From Paramacrobiotus metropolitanus (Eukaryota > Tardigrada > Eutardigrada > Parachela > Macrobiotidae): a stretch of 64,000 nt of DNA. Under the pieces are notes generated by a model. That model was given only the letters and a program-made list of their open reading frames with translations, was not told the origin of the DNA and did no database searches. The position numbers were made by a program, and so were the translations under genes. The DNA lies in the NCBI RefSeq assembly GCF_019649055.1, contig NW_026570240.1:1178001-1242000 (forward strand), in the 5' to 3' direction. Every line of letters starts with the position of its first letter. The stretch's first letter is position 1. Below are positions 11,211 through 23,690 of the stretch, in pieces.

Positions 11211-11995
11211 ATGGCGGGGATTGCATCGCAAGGACTTCGTCCCACGAGATTTATTATTCGAATATTGCGCAGAGGATGCACGAACCGACCTTTTTATGTC
11301 TTTGTTGTACAACCAAAACACCTGGATGTGTTCGACGAAGCCGCAATAGTAGAGCAAGTCGGAACATACGACCCTATGCCAAACAGTGCCGGAGAAAAGC
11401 TCTGCGCGTTGAATTTTGACAGGTGACCGTAGTTATGTGACCGTAGTAACGGCGTAGTTCCGTGGATTCTGTTATTACTAATTAGGTGGAAAGCAGAATT
11501 AATAATTTGCAGCATTTACGATTTACGTTTACCTCTACAAGATTGATATGGTATACTCGTTTTCGTGGGATTAGTTGAGCTTTTGCGAATTCGCGTGGCT
11601 TTAGCCGCTTATTGGTTAATAATTGCAATTGTGACGTGAGTTGATTTTTTACGTTTAAATTGTAGTTTGTATTTATTTTGGTGTCAATATAGCTTGCATT
11701 CTAACACCTCTAGAAAACCCCTGGTCTACAGTACCTTGAAGTATGGTTTATATGAATATATAAATTATACTTAAGTATAAGCATAAAATTTATCGTTTCC
11801 AGAATACGTTACTGGTTGGGTTCCGGAGCTCTCACGAGCAAACCAGTCGATCAACTTCTCGGCCTTTCAGGGTTTCTTCCGGTTCATCCTATGTCATACA
11901 TCGGTGCTCGCAGGAATCGGATTAAAATGGCTAATGTAGCCGCCGAAATGGAAGAACAAAATGCTGCCAAAGAAACGGCTAGTGGCTCACGATGA
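11211..11995 (+). CDS. MRPS16: Mitochondrial small ribosomal subunit protein bS16m, 2 exons, 134 aa
   Basis: This is a nuclear-encoded subunit of the mitochondrial ribosome. Exons 11211-11422 and 11803-11995 join with AG/A completing Arg. The bacterial S16 core is visible as IRILRRGCTNRPFYVFVV, VGTYDPMPN and the WLGSGALTSKPVDQLLGLSG block. The C-terminal tail is short and charged. Upstream in-frame codons exist, but MAGIASQGLRPTRF is the start that matches family length; a weak mitochondrial presequence is possible in RPTRFIIRILRR. It faces ZPR1 tail to tail. Confidence 0.92.
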
Positions 11996-12502
11996 ATCTG
12001 TTGTTTTTTTTGTGTAAATATTTGTTTGCTTTTATTACGATTAGAAGTAAAATCGCGTGAGCTGAGTTAGAGTACAATGGATTTCGAGAATGCGACTAAA
12101 GGCTAGCGGGACTAGTCCGGTGACTCTGGTCTGGTCCGACGGTAACGTTTATGAAGTCCACTGTATTAGCAGTTGTGTTTCTCGTCCTTTATTCACAGTA
12201 ACCAGCATGAAACATACGTACATGGTATTAATGCATATTGTGCTTTGTATTCGGAGGTCTTTTTGCACTTTTTGGGTGAGCAGTGCAATCGCGCGAGATA
12301 CCAGATTTTTGAGCGCTTGTTATGGTAATCACGTGAATGCACACTGCAAAGTGACGTTGAAAAACACTTGATAAGCATTTCAGCTACTACTCCGAAGATA
12401 AGCTGTATGTAAATGTTGCCTTCTAAAAATTTTACGGCAATATCGTTGTCAGTTTAAATATAATGGTGCCACCAGCAAAAGTTATTAGGTTCTACGGAAC
12501 AA

Positions 12503-12508
12503 AAATAA
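12503..12508 (+). terminator. AATAAA poly(A) signal, probably MRPS16
   Basis: The hexamer lies about 510 bases after the MRPS16 stop. The sequence between 11996 and 12686 shows no coding exon on either strand and must hold both convergent 3' UTRs. Confidence 0.35.
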
Positions 12509-12686
12509 ACGGGATAACCTTTGATTAATTTGTTTCAATTTTTTCGAGTCACACTAATTCGACGCACACGGTAGAACAAGAGACATCGCGTCTGCAGCCC
12601 ACATCACCGCACCGCTTCCAACAAATTAAAAAACTAAAAATCACTACTCTAACGTAAGTATCAGAGCTTTGATCCGATGACAGTTT

Positions 12687-15426
12687 TCATTCATGCTGTT
12701 TTGCGTGTTCTTCATAATTGTCGGTTTTCATCTCCGTTATCCCCAGTTCCTCATCTTGGGCACGTGTCCGTTTATAGCGTTCAATTTTAAGGTTCTGGTC
12801 TTGCTCAAAATTAGGCATGGCCTAAAAAAATTTACAGATGCTGAAACAAGATTTTTTCCGATTTCCTGCAACCATAAGCCTGACATTAAGTAAACAGTCA
12901 AAAATGTAACTCCATAGCTATGCACCAAGGTGGTACACCGTCCTACCGTGTATTGTTACAGTACAGTGCTGTAATAATTCACTGTACCTCCACAAAGGCA
13001 TTGCCAGCGGGATCATCAAGAACTAAATGAACTTCCGATTTTCCTGCTACAACCTGATGAGCATAAGAAATCAGCGCTACAATTCTCTTTATCGCGCTAA
13101 CCATTTGTAAGTAAAAAAAACAGCAAAACAACCGGCGAATAACTGAAACTCTTACGCTGTCGAGCTTTTCCACAAAACGAGCAATCTTTTGTATAACCTC
13201 AGGATCAGCACTATCTCCGCGTGCAAAAGGATTATCGTTCACCAACTATAAAAATTCGACCGTAATCTACTAATAATTATCACTATAAACGGTCCCTTGT
13301 GCTCCAACTTGCAGTACACTGTACAAAATATAAATATGCCTACAGTTTTGATGTTCATAAGAAGCCCTTCGATGGTGGTGAACCGGCTGGAATGCTCACT
13401 GGGAACCAATTCAAATTCTAATTCTGGTATCTCCAAAGCACACGTTGCTGACTAAATAAAAACGAATAAAATTAATCATTTAAGTGGAAAAAAGCCACGA
13501 GTTACAATAGGATGTCAAATTACCGCAACCAGACTTCACAGAAGATATTCTACTCGTAGATATTAGGGGAAAAAAAACTGCCACACGACTATATTAAAAA
13601 TTTGGAAAACGTCACTTTTTCAGTTAATTAAGTACGTACTTTTACAACGTCCCGACTCAAGTCTTCCGGTGAAGATATTGTCAGAGTAATGCGAACACCT
13701 TCGGTTGCAATACCACCCGATGGCTTAACTTCATTATTACGCCAACCGCATGTATCGCATACCGTCGACATGATCAAAATTTCGCTAAAATGAGGCACTT
13801 CTGCAGAAAGACCATAACAGGAAGTTACTGAAACTCCAAAGTGTCGAGGGGTGTTTTTGTAAATACTCACGAACATTCTTCATATTTGTTTCACATGCTG
13901 CGCTGCAATTGTAACACGTCGCTGGAAACACAAGAACCTGCAAAAATTATCACAGGTTAGAGCTAAATTGAGTTGAAATAGTTCTCCGCAATATTGTGCG
14001 TGTAGATTTTTGTCAGTTATGTGCATCTCTGTACCTCGTCGTGGACATTATCCTCATTAGTGGAATCATCATGTGGCTAGAAATAATATGCATTAATAAT
14101 CTACTAATTTAGAATACCATATGGATGGGCATACCGCTAGACCACAAAGCACATCAAGCTCCGGAGTCCGGTTGTATTTCGTACTGGTCAGTTCCGGATC
14201 AATGTTGGGAGCGTTCAGGTTCTGTATGAAGCTGTTTCCACTCGGGTCATCTATGATCTAAAAACAACATAATTTTACGATGAGTACAAGACTGTACAAC
14301 ACTATTCTGTTCTTTAAAATTAATTTTTGTACACAAGTAACACAACCATTCACTTGTGAGTTGTGACAAAACAGTATGCAACTTTTTAGTACAAACCTGT
14401 CCCCACCACAACAGAGAGCGTATCTACCGGTCGAACACACTGCCAATTTGCCAAATTGCATTTTTCTTGCAAATTGCACTACTACTGTACGTACTACAAA
14501 CACAAGCAAGAAGTACTGTACGCACCAAATGAAAAGTTGATTCCACCACCAGGAGTTTTCCAACTTTTCCAATAAAGGCGGCAATCGGTGCGAGGTCCTC
14601 TTCGGAGTCGGTTCCTTTGCGAGCTTCCTAAAAAGCCTTGTTAACCGTAAAACAGCATACAAAGTAAAGAATACACTAAAACACTCAAATGAAATATCAA
14701 CGCTCAGTAACTTACTAAGTATTTCTGCAGCATTTCTTTCACTTTAACAATAACTCCTTCAATAGTAGTTATGCCTGCATAAAAAACAATTAGTAAGAAC
14801 TAAGCAACAAAAACATGAGATTCAAATCAATTATTCGAAAAAGTTTACCAAGGCTTTGTACTTAAAATTAGTACTGCAATAAAAGGTTTTTTCTAACAGT
14901 TATCCATTTACCGAAAGTCTGTCTACGATAAGGCGCTTCAAAGTCCAGTTCTGGGATTTTTAGGGAGGCAGTTTCTGACATCACAACGGTACGATCCAGA
15001 TCCTACAAAAACATTAACCCTGCTACAGCTAACGCGGGGTATAATTGGTTTTTCATTTGTTTGTCGGTGTTTGTTACTCGCTGTTCTTTAACGTTCAGCT
15101 GGAATTCAATGCCCTGCTCCTGGATTACTTCTCCTTCCATGACAGAGTTGTCTGAATAGTTGCAGTGGGGACACGAAAACGAAGATACGATGACTTCTTT
15201 ATAAAACGGAATCTTAACTGGTAAAAGCCGCGTGGTGCCCTAAACACAGATGACAGTGTGGTTCGACATTACGCAATCACGCAGTCGGATATGCACTTAC
15301 GTTTTTCTCACACGATACACATAAGCTCTCGATTTCTGTAACTTCTGAATCATCTCCAGTAATATCCTGGAATAAATTCACATGGGCGGGTTGTCCTTCG
15401 GGACCGCTTCCGGAAGATTTAGCCAT
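12687..15426 (-). CDS. ZPR1: Zinc finger protein ZPR1, 13 exons, 443 aa
   Basis: ZPR1 is an eEF1A chaperone and SMN-associated protein that shuttles between cytoplasm and nucleus. Exons from the start: 15301-15426, 15078-15239, 14912-15002, 14716-14774, 14526-14627, 14135-14257, 14035-14076, 13871-13937, 13640-13800, 13344-13451, 13156-13245, 12988-13053, 12687-12821. The two-fold ZPR1 repeat is clear. The first zinc finger has LCVSCEK and FSCPHCNY; the second has ATCYNCS and TVCDTCGWRNNEVK. The two A/B domains carry the matching IIDDPSGNSF and LVLDDPAGNAF motifs. The last exon (ERYKRTRAQDEELGITEMKT) matches the conserved C-terminus. If exon 12 is read straight on, a stop appears only three codons past the donor, so a naive model would miss the end. 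Human ZPR1 is 459 aa. Confidence 0.95.
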
Positions 15427-16511
15427 ATTTTCCGAAAATTTGACACTGCAAACACAACGACGGCAATATAGTGCCGCGACACCACTAATAACTCGTGGAA
15501 CGAAATAAGTTTACATCATAATATTAGTGTTTCGAGTCCTCGACCCTTCTTATGCTAATTTGTTAAAAACAAAGTATTCAACTTTTTAAAGTAACCTAAT
15601 TCACCAACCTTGTCTCTATAATCTGAGTATAATGCCTTGAATTCTTGGTAGTTTTAGTTGCCAGCTTGCCACTAAAACTGATACTCATAAGTCATGAATA
15701 ATATGAAAATCTGTGATTGACTTCTCAGTTTCTGTAAAAATTCACAGTAGTACAGTGGCTGAGAAAACGCTACAGACACAGTACGATCTGTACGGCTGTT
15801 TAACCAGACACCATCCAGCACAAGTGTCATTTGGCTGCGGCCTGCGTATAAAACGATTTATTTACTTATTTGCATGCATTTTGACGGATTTCAGATTACT
15901 AGCACTTTTAATCATTTGTTTTGACTGGCAATTTGAGTACTTGAATTAGATTAAACCTGTGTATAGATTATCATTTATGTCCAAATATTTTGCACGCTGT
16001 GCAAGACATCTGCAGTATTCTGTAATTATGGATTGCGCAGGATGAAGATCAAAGCGCAAAGGAAAAACTACGGGACATGTCTTGGAACTGTGTTATCGGA
16101 ATATTGATTTGCTTTAAGAGTTTAGACCACCAACTGAGTTTGTATGTGTTGTTTGCAACAGTACAGCTCCGGCTGTCGAACGTTGACGCTTATCCAGTCT
16201 ATCATTTTCCATTCGACGAACGTAATGGTTAACTCGGGTAAACTTAAACGAATCCATGACAAACCTTTGAATAATTCATTGCGTGCTTTGGTTCTCGACA
16301 AGGCAATCCGCCGTTTCTTTTCCTCGTCGCAGGAGTCAACTTAGTTATGGACAACTCGATACTTACTTGCAGTCGGCGGATAATGTGACTAATCGGCGTG
16401 TGTTGTGTAGCCAGCCTGTGAGATGCTGGTTTGCGGTATCGTTGCATTGGACATTCCGTTGCGTTCCGCTCGGCGATGGGCTAGCGGTTGTTGCGTGGTT
16501 ATGAACGGGTC
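15427..16511. other. Divergent promoter region between ZPR1 (-) and EXT2 (+)
   Basis: About 1.1 kb. Overlapping ORFs in several frames around 16140-16570 have no family similarity. No splice-linked upstream exon of EXT2 is needed. It presumably drives both genes. Confidence 0.5.
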
Positions 16512-19500
16512 ATGAAAACCTTCTGGAAATGGTGGGGCCGATGGAAGACTCAGTTTCCATCCAAACACCATCGATGGAAAACTTGTTTTCGACGCTTTCT
16601 GCGGCGGCGGCGTTGGCTGTTACTGTTGTTGTTTTTTGCCACTCTCTGTGGCTTCCTAATACGCAGCGCGCCCGAAGAAATGGATATTGCGTCCTACCCG
16701 AGAAGCCTGATCGGCTCACACGGTCCGGTCACTGTGCAAGTGGACGGGCGTGTTGTGGTTCCTACCAAACATGATTGCTCACATTTTTCCTGCTTTGATG
16801 TGTATCGGTGTAACGCGTTGAATGATTATCGCAGTTTAGTATTTTTCTACCCCGATACCCAATTTTATCATCGTGGAAAACCTTTGAATTCCGAAGCAAG
16901 CTCTTCTTTTCATGCATTTCGGAGCATCGTCAAAAAAAGTGTGTTTAATACGGAAAGCCAATCCGATGCCTGCATATTCATACCTCCCGTAGATTTTTTG
17001 TATCCTGATTTTTCATCTGCACGAAACCTGTCGTTAGCTTTGGCCGCATTGAAAAGGTGAGTTGTTATAAGCCGGATTTATGAATGTTCCTTTACGTTCG
17101 TCGCCGTTCTGGGAATTTTCGTGTTACTGATATAACAACGTAAAATGTGCTAGTGGTAATAGTCTTTTATAGTTCATTTCATAGGCCGCTTCGGATTGGT
17201 GTGAACCCATAATATAAATATTGTCCTCATGACTGTTCCTTGTTTTTCAGTTGTACATATATAGTTATTAATTCCTTAAGCGTATTCCGTTGCGGAGAAA
17301 TTTTTTCTGCTGTTGCTTCTTAATTGGTGTAGTATTTATTTTTGCGATCGTTAAGATCGTACTAAGTACTGTAATAAGTTAGTAACATCTTTGTTACCGT
17401 TACGGTGTGAGTTACCTGTACTGCTTGGTTGTTAATACAAATTGAAATCTGACATGGTGCCGTAATTTACGATTAAATGAGACGAATGTTTACTGATACT
17501 GTGATACATATGTTGCTTTGCTCCATTGTACCTATGTGGTGATGCTTCGATTTTAATGGCAACTGTGTAACAGTTTAATCACTAAAATATTGGCGCGAGT
17601 GAGCTGCTAAGAATAACTGAAACAGAGTAATTTTTTGTTGAACTTTTAAAAATTAGCTGTTTGGTAGTTGTGCCGACCGACGCGGTATTATGAAATGCCT
17701 TTCCTTGAAATTGTTCATGTTGTTTTCGTTATGGATTTGGACGTTTGATAGAATGTGTGTAATGTAGCAAATTTTATTTAAGCTCTTTCATTAATGTTGA
17801 AAGACCATTTCAAACGCCAGTAAAGATCTTTTCAAGTGGAACAAGTAGTTAAATATTTGCTTTGCTCATAGGTGGAACGACGGAAGTAATAGCCTGATAT
17901 TTACCTTGAAACCACGGGCATCTTTGCCGACTGGGATGCATTTGGGTGCAGCAATGGTTGCAGCACCGGGATTCACTCTGAAATCCTACAGGAAAGAATT
18001 CGATATCAGTGTACCATATTTTCACCCTGCACCCTACCGAAAAGTTTGGCCTAATCGATCACGGTAACCTAATTTTGTCGTCCTATGGTTATTTTATGAA
18101 GTTTGTAGTAATGCGCCAGGCTTTGTTTTTGTTTGTAATCTGGCCCAAATGAGTATATATTACTTCGCAAAAATTTTACATCATAGTTCTCTATTTTTCC
18201 CATTCATTTTAATTATTAACTCGTATGATGTATTTTTAACAAGTTTTCATATTTTGTGTTGTTCACCTTTGTGTGCTATTGTTACAATAAAGTAGGTAAA
18301 AGACTTGTATGTGGTATCGTGAGTATGTTTGCATACCGCATGGAAATTGCAGTGTCACTCTGTTTTACTCTAGCGCAAACCGACGATGGATGTTGACGCT
18401 GATCACGGTTGATCGGGATCAAATACCTGATGATAACACAATTGTTACTTTAATGAAATCTCAGTCTGAGAGAATGTTGCGTTTATCCCTCCGCGTTGCG
18501 CCTAATGGAGAAATTATTGGAGCTTGTAAGTTGTCTGACGTATCCTGTCGCTATCCGGAGATCCTTCTGGTGCGTTACAAATTGACACAAATCTGCTCAA
18601 ATTCTTTTATACAATACCCTTGGGGTGAATGAGTCGTCGGCTATTTTCAGGATTCGCATTTCTGTATAATAGCTGGAGCATCTGCTATGACACTGTTAGG
18701 CGATCTTTTAATGATGGGATGTATTCCCGTCATCGCTAATAGTGCCATAATTATGCCTTTTGCCGACAATCTGGATTGGCCAAGGTGTGTGGATTATGTA
18801 CCACCCAGTACCGCATATTCGTTTTATAAATACACGATCGAACATTTTTTCTTTAGTTTTTGATTTAACGATTGATTTTTGTTCAGGTCGGCAGTATTCT
18901 TGCGTCCCGATCAACCAAGTGATGTGATTGAGCGGCTGCAGGCTATCGATAAATCTGTGATTGGCGAGATGCGGCAGATCGGCTTGTATTTTTGGGAGCA
19001 ATATTTTAGTTCAATGGAGATTATTGTGGAGACTGTACTGCAAGCCCTTAACGATCGTATCTTTCCCAAAGCCGCCAAGAGTTATGAGCAATGGAATCTG
19101 GCAGCGAAACGAGTATGGCGTGACGATCATTGGCGTGATTAGATTGCCTTTTGTAACATGTGTATAAATTGTGTGCTGTCCCTGTGTGTTCCAGATTTCC
19201 CATCAGGCACCGTTGTTTTTACCCGGTATAATGCCGAAATCGCTCGGCTTCACCACTGTAATCCTAACGTTCGATCGACTTCCCAGCCTCTTCCAGCTGA
19301 TTTCCCATGTAGCCAAGTGTCCCAGTCTGGCTAAGATTCTGGTGATGTGGAATGATCAGGATGCCCAGCCGCCTTCCGGTGCGTGATCACTTGTAGTTGC
19401 CCTCTCTGTAATTAGAGCGATTGTCAGGTCGTACGTCTCAAATTACGCAGTAAGTGCTATCAAATCGGCCGGCAGCTGCTACGATAATAACACTGCTGCA

Positions 19501-20907
19501 AAAAGCGACATGTAGGTAATTAGACGTGTTGTTGCGAATGATTGTGTACTGCGGCGTAAATCGATTTGTCGCGAAATGATGCGCTTCAGTAATCGAAGGA
19601 GAGAATTGACGCAAGTTATGGAAAATGGGAACATGCTGTATTTTAGAGAAAATATGGCATGGTAACTGAAAATATACTCCTATTGAGCGGTCTAAATAGA
19701 TCATTAAGTATTTCCAATAGTTGCCATAATTTTTTAGTGTAAGTTTGATAGGTGAAAGAGGCATCGTACTGTATACTTCAGTATCCATACTTCTACCCAT
19801 GATGTACCGTTTCGCGTCATTTAGAGTTAATCAGTGCTTTCTTTTCCAGCTGAAAAATGGCCTCAAATAAATAAACCGCTCAAGGTTCTGCAGACCAAAG
19901 ATAATGATTTAAATAATAGGTAATGTACGAAACTGTAACTTACCATTAGCATGGTGTGAGTAAGATAGCGGTAAGGGTACAGTTGTCCTCGTAGGGGACT
20001 TAATTTTTCATTGGAAGTGGTATAGAAGTATATCTCATTTTTCAGGTTTTTACCGTATGACGACATTGAAACGGAGGCGATTTTAAACCTTGACGATGAC
20101 ATATTAATGCTTACTGTAGACGAAATCGAATTTGGATACCAGGTGAGAGGAAAACACCCAGGTGTTGCAGGGCGGTTCTTTTTGAAGAGTTGTATTGATA
20201 CTTCTTAAAGGTTGCCATTAGGTTAAGTGCTTCGTTTGAGGAGCGTTTTACATGCCAATGCGGGCCGATTATAGCATACTTTGAAAAGTAGCAACTAACC
20301 GACCTTTCCTTGTGGTGCCTCTACCGACCGGATATTTATGTTTAATGACAGGTTTGGCTGGAGCACTCCGACCGATTGGTTGGGTTTCCATCGCGGCTTC
20401 ATTTATGGAATGGTTCCAACCATGCATGGGAATATAGTTCTGAATGGTCTAGTAGATTGTCCATTGTGCTTACCGGCGCTGCCTTTTATAATAAGGTACG
20501 CGACATTCATGATTGGTTGATTTTTTGTGTTGTTGGTGATATTGTTTTGTGCGTAGGTATACAATCAGTATTACTCGTTCAAGATGCCTCGTTCCATCCG
20601 AGACTTTGTGCGAGAGCATAAAAATTGCGAGGATATTGCAATGAATTTCCTAATTGCCAATCTTACGGGAAAGGCTCCTTTAAAAGTTGGGCCGCGAAAG
20701 AAATTTCGTTGTCCCGAATGCTCAAACATGGATATGCTTTCCGCAGATGCCGGCCACTTGTTAGAAAGATCTCATTGTATAAATTTCCTTATCTCTGTCT
20801 ACGGCTACCTGCCTCTGTTAACGGTGGAGTACCGCGCGGATCCCACTCTTTACAAAGAAAGCGTTCACCATATTGAAGAGGCGTATCCTCACATTGGTGC
20901 CTTGTGA
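16512..20907 (+). CDS. EXT2: Exostosin-2, heparan sulfate co-polymerase subunit, 10 exons, 712 aa
   Basis: EXT2 works with EXT1 in the Golgi to polymerise the GlcNAc-GlcA chain of heparan sulfate. Exons: 16512-17056, 17872-18063, 18374-18569, 18651-18784, 18887-19112, 19195-19378, 19850-19919, 20046-20142, 20352-20495, 20557-20907. Length nearly equals human EXT2 (718). Features: a basic N-terminus followed by one membrane anchor ([16 protein letters not shown]; type II), a GT47 exostosin region ([11 protein letters not shown] ... [32 protein letters not shown]), and a C-terminal GT64 domain with the DxD-type [23 protein letters not shown] and TGAAFYNK. The end ([32 protein letters not shown]) is distinctive of EXT2 rather than EXT1. 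Intron 1 (815 bases) and intron 6 (471 bases) carry no extra exon that I can see. Confidence 0.95.
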
Positions 20908-21589
20908 TTCTTTTTTATCTTTTTATTTGTTGTCGTTTGACCCTTGATTGTTGTTAATTGAAATTCCGTTCTTTAAAATTGAGATTTAAGGAACGGTAAA
21001 GCGTGTTGGTTTAGTTGCTGTCTCATAGGGAAGAGTAGCGTCGTCACGTCGTGTAAACGAACTGCAGGAGTAAATCTTGAAACAGCGTAGAAATAACTCT
21101 GAAATATTACAGTAAAATTAAGGGTGTAATGCATTGTGCTTGCAAGTTGCATGCAACTGTAACCTTCTGAATCTCTTTGATCGCCACACGAGTACTAGTA
21201 CTTACTTTAAGTGTGTAAGTGGATCGCGATTGGGGAATGAGGGCGAAATCGAATCGAGCCTGTGCTAAGGGATTTCTCGATTTACCGATTACTTGCTTTT
21301 GCTAAAATGACGGTACCTGTTTTAGGATTAATGCAAGTACCTATTTTTACCGGACACATGTATGGATCCCAAACTCATGTGCCAGTGCAGTATGACAGTA
21401 TCTAATTCTTCAGTACACCGTCAGACAACAGGGCGGGGGGCATAAATCAGGAATTTGATTGCTATCACGTGATTGTTTTAGACATTGATTTTAGACATTG
21501 GCATTGGTTTTAGAAATTGTTGCTTAAGTTTAACGGTACGGTATTAAAGGTGTCCGGTTGCGAGTTTTTCTTATATTACTCTATAGGTA
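20908..21589. other. EXT2 3' flank
   Basis: AT-rich sequence without a supported gene, up to the retrotransposon remnant. No clear AATAAA is near the stop. Confidence 0.5.
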
Positions 21590-22215
21590 TATTTATGTAT
21601 TGGAGCACAGCGCATGGCCGCTTCAGTCTGCGTTGAAGACAGGTGCAACGTGCGGCAGCATTGTTGATGTGTGGGGAATGGGATATCACGGGTTGGGATG
21701 CAAGCGCCTCAAAGCCAAAATTTCCCGCCCCAACGAAGTCGAAGATGTGATCCATCGCGCGTGTGGTTCGATCAGCATCCCTTCAGTTTTGGAACCACCA
21801 GGCCTACACCGCGACACTTAGAAGCGTCCGGACAGCATGACCTTGGTCCCCTTCAGCCAAGGAAAATCTTGGATTGGCACGTTACCTGCCCGGACACCAT
21901 GGCCACTTCATATATCGGCATAATACCGCCAAGACAACCCAGGAGGCCGGTGCTGCCGCCACCATGGCAGAGGCGAAACAAATCACAAGCAGGGATACTT
22001 ATGCGTAATTTTGTTTTCTCTGCTTTGGTTTTTTGAAACAATGGGCGTGTGGCGTAAAGAATCTATATTTAAGATTTGCACTCGATAAAGTGCTTTTTGA
22101 GAGGGCACAGAAGGATCGGTCCACTCAATTTCCGAAGCACAGTATCACTACTGCTTTAATGCGAGGTGATGCATTAGAACGAAATGCGTTATTGCGAAAA
22201 ACACACTTATATATA
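21590..22215 (+). pseudogene. Decayed retrotransposon pol fragment (C-terminal part)
   Basis: Several frames carry consecutive pieces of one protein type: HSAWPLQSALKTGATCGSIV, then SISIPSVLEPPGLHRD, then RPDSMTLVPFSQGKS, then VTCPDTMATSY, then AKTTQEAGAAATMAEAKQIT, then FETMGVW, and last STQFPKHSITTALMRGDALE. In this order they match the end of the reverse-transcriptase polyproteins common in invertebrate non-LTR elements (RPDG-type, WDVT-x-DT, AGAAAE-x-AE, FETMG, Q-x-S-x-A-x-x-RGNA). Each step changes frame and stops intervene, so the copy is dead. Neither the RT core nor an element end is present. Confidence 0.7.
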
Positions 22216-22235
22216 TTAGAGTTAACTATTGTTGC

Positions 22236-23060
22236 TTTACTTAGTAAAAGTAAATAGTAAACCTTACTTAGTAAGCCGTTTTTGCCTCTTATTAATTATG
22301 TAACAAGTAAGTTAGCAGCAAAACGGAAAAGTAAAAGTAAAGTAAAAGTAAGAGCAGCCGAGGTTTGAGAAGTAAATAGTAAGTAAAAGTAAAAGGCGCG
22401 AAACGGGAATAGTTTAATTAGTAAATCAGTCTTTTTACTTAGCTTCCGCAACAGATAAAAGTGACGGGCATTAACAGAATTCTGCTGAACATTATTTTTT
22501 CCATAGCAGTTACATTTGGCAGTACAGGTTTTCTTCTGAATCGCCAAACATTTCGCTGCACTGCTGACGCTTTCAACCGCTTAGGTGGGCAAGTTACGTG
22601 ACTGCCAGGCATACTAGCTAGTGCCGCTTCACTGCAATGCTGACTCCGGATACGGTGTAATAACTTTTGCTAATTTTTGTCAAAAAATAAGTACTGTAAT
22701 TTTACACAGAACCAAATCGCTCCATTGAAACAAATTTCTGAGCACAAATTAAAATTAATCGGTGTGCACACTGTCCCAAAGTAGGTACAAGCAGTTATTT
22801 TTGTTTTAGATACGTAATATGTTCAAGAAACGAATATGGCAAAAGTGAAAACTTTGTTGCGTACTGCGATTTGTCGCAAAACCCGAATAGTAAATACTAT
22901 TTTACTACTGATTACTAAGTTAGTAAAAGTAAGTAAGGTTACGATAAAAAAGTAAAAAGTAAGTAAAAGTAAAGAAGAAAGATTATGAAAAGTAAATAGT
23001 AAAGTAAATAGTAAAGTCAATGGCCAGACGAAAAGTAAAAAGTAAGTAAGGTTCTGGGGC
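22236..23060. repeat. Two degenerate AGTAAAAGTAA-rich stretches
   Basis: Units such as AGTAAAAGTAA, AAGTAAATAGTAAAG and AGTAAGTAAGG recur in 22236-22470 and again in 22895-23055, with about 420 bases of ordinary sequence between. The minus-strand ORFs here (22296-22547, 22823-23077) are low-complexity Leu/Phe/Thr translations and are not genes. The stretches follow directly on the retrotransposon remnant. Confidence 0.6.
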
Positions 23061-23690
23061 AACACTGGAGTTAACAAAAGAGTGTGCCGCCAGTTCCGGT
23101 ACGAAACAGGGTAGCACCAAATCCGGGCACATGCTCAAAAACTTTCGCGTTCGTGCACTCTGCAAGAGTTTTATCCACTGTTTCACGACAATGTATTTGC
23201 CAAAAGACTTGTATGCAATATGATATAAGTCATATAATTCGATACATATGTAATATAAATTTTTCATATATATATATGATCAACTGTGACACACTACTAT
23301 CACATACTGTACGGTCTGTACCATGGTCCATATCCCAGTGTATGTTATGCTATGGTGATATAAACTGATAAGTGCAAATAGCAAAGATCTGCCAAAGGAG
23401 ACTAGGGGATTTTGGAGGTTTCAAATGTGATATCCATTGTAAGCTGTTACAGTTTTTTTGCTGTGAATTTTTGAAATCAACCCGAAGAGGATTTGAATTA
23501 ATTTTTATTACTGTATCAGAATGTCATGCATCAAGTTGCTAAGCTTTGCAGCTTGAGAGCATTTTGCTTAATATTTTGATTGTGGCCAAAATTTTTCCTG
23601 TCCAGAATGAAGCGCAGCACCAAACATAAGGTTATCCTCTGAGAACTGTTGAAAGTTCGCATTTTGTGCTTTTTAAACCCCGACGCCACA

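Noticed and set aside
16144-16571. Several overlapping ORFs upstream of EXT2
   Set aside because: They are open in both strands and several frames, with no similarity to known families; they lie in the shared promoter region.
22296-23077. Leu/Phe/Thr-rich minus-strand ORFs
   Set aside because: They are translations of AGTAAA-type low-complexity DNA.
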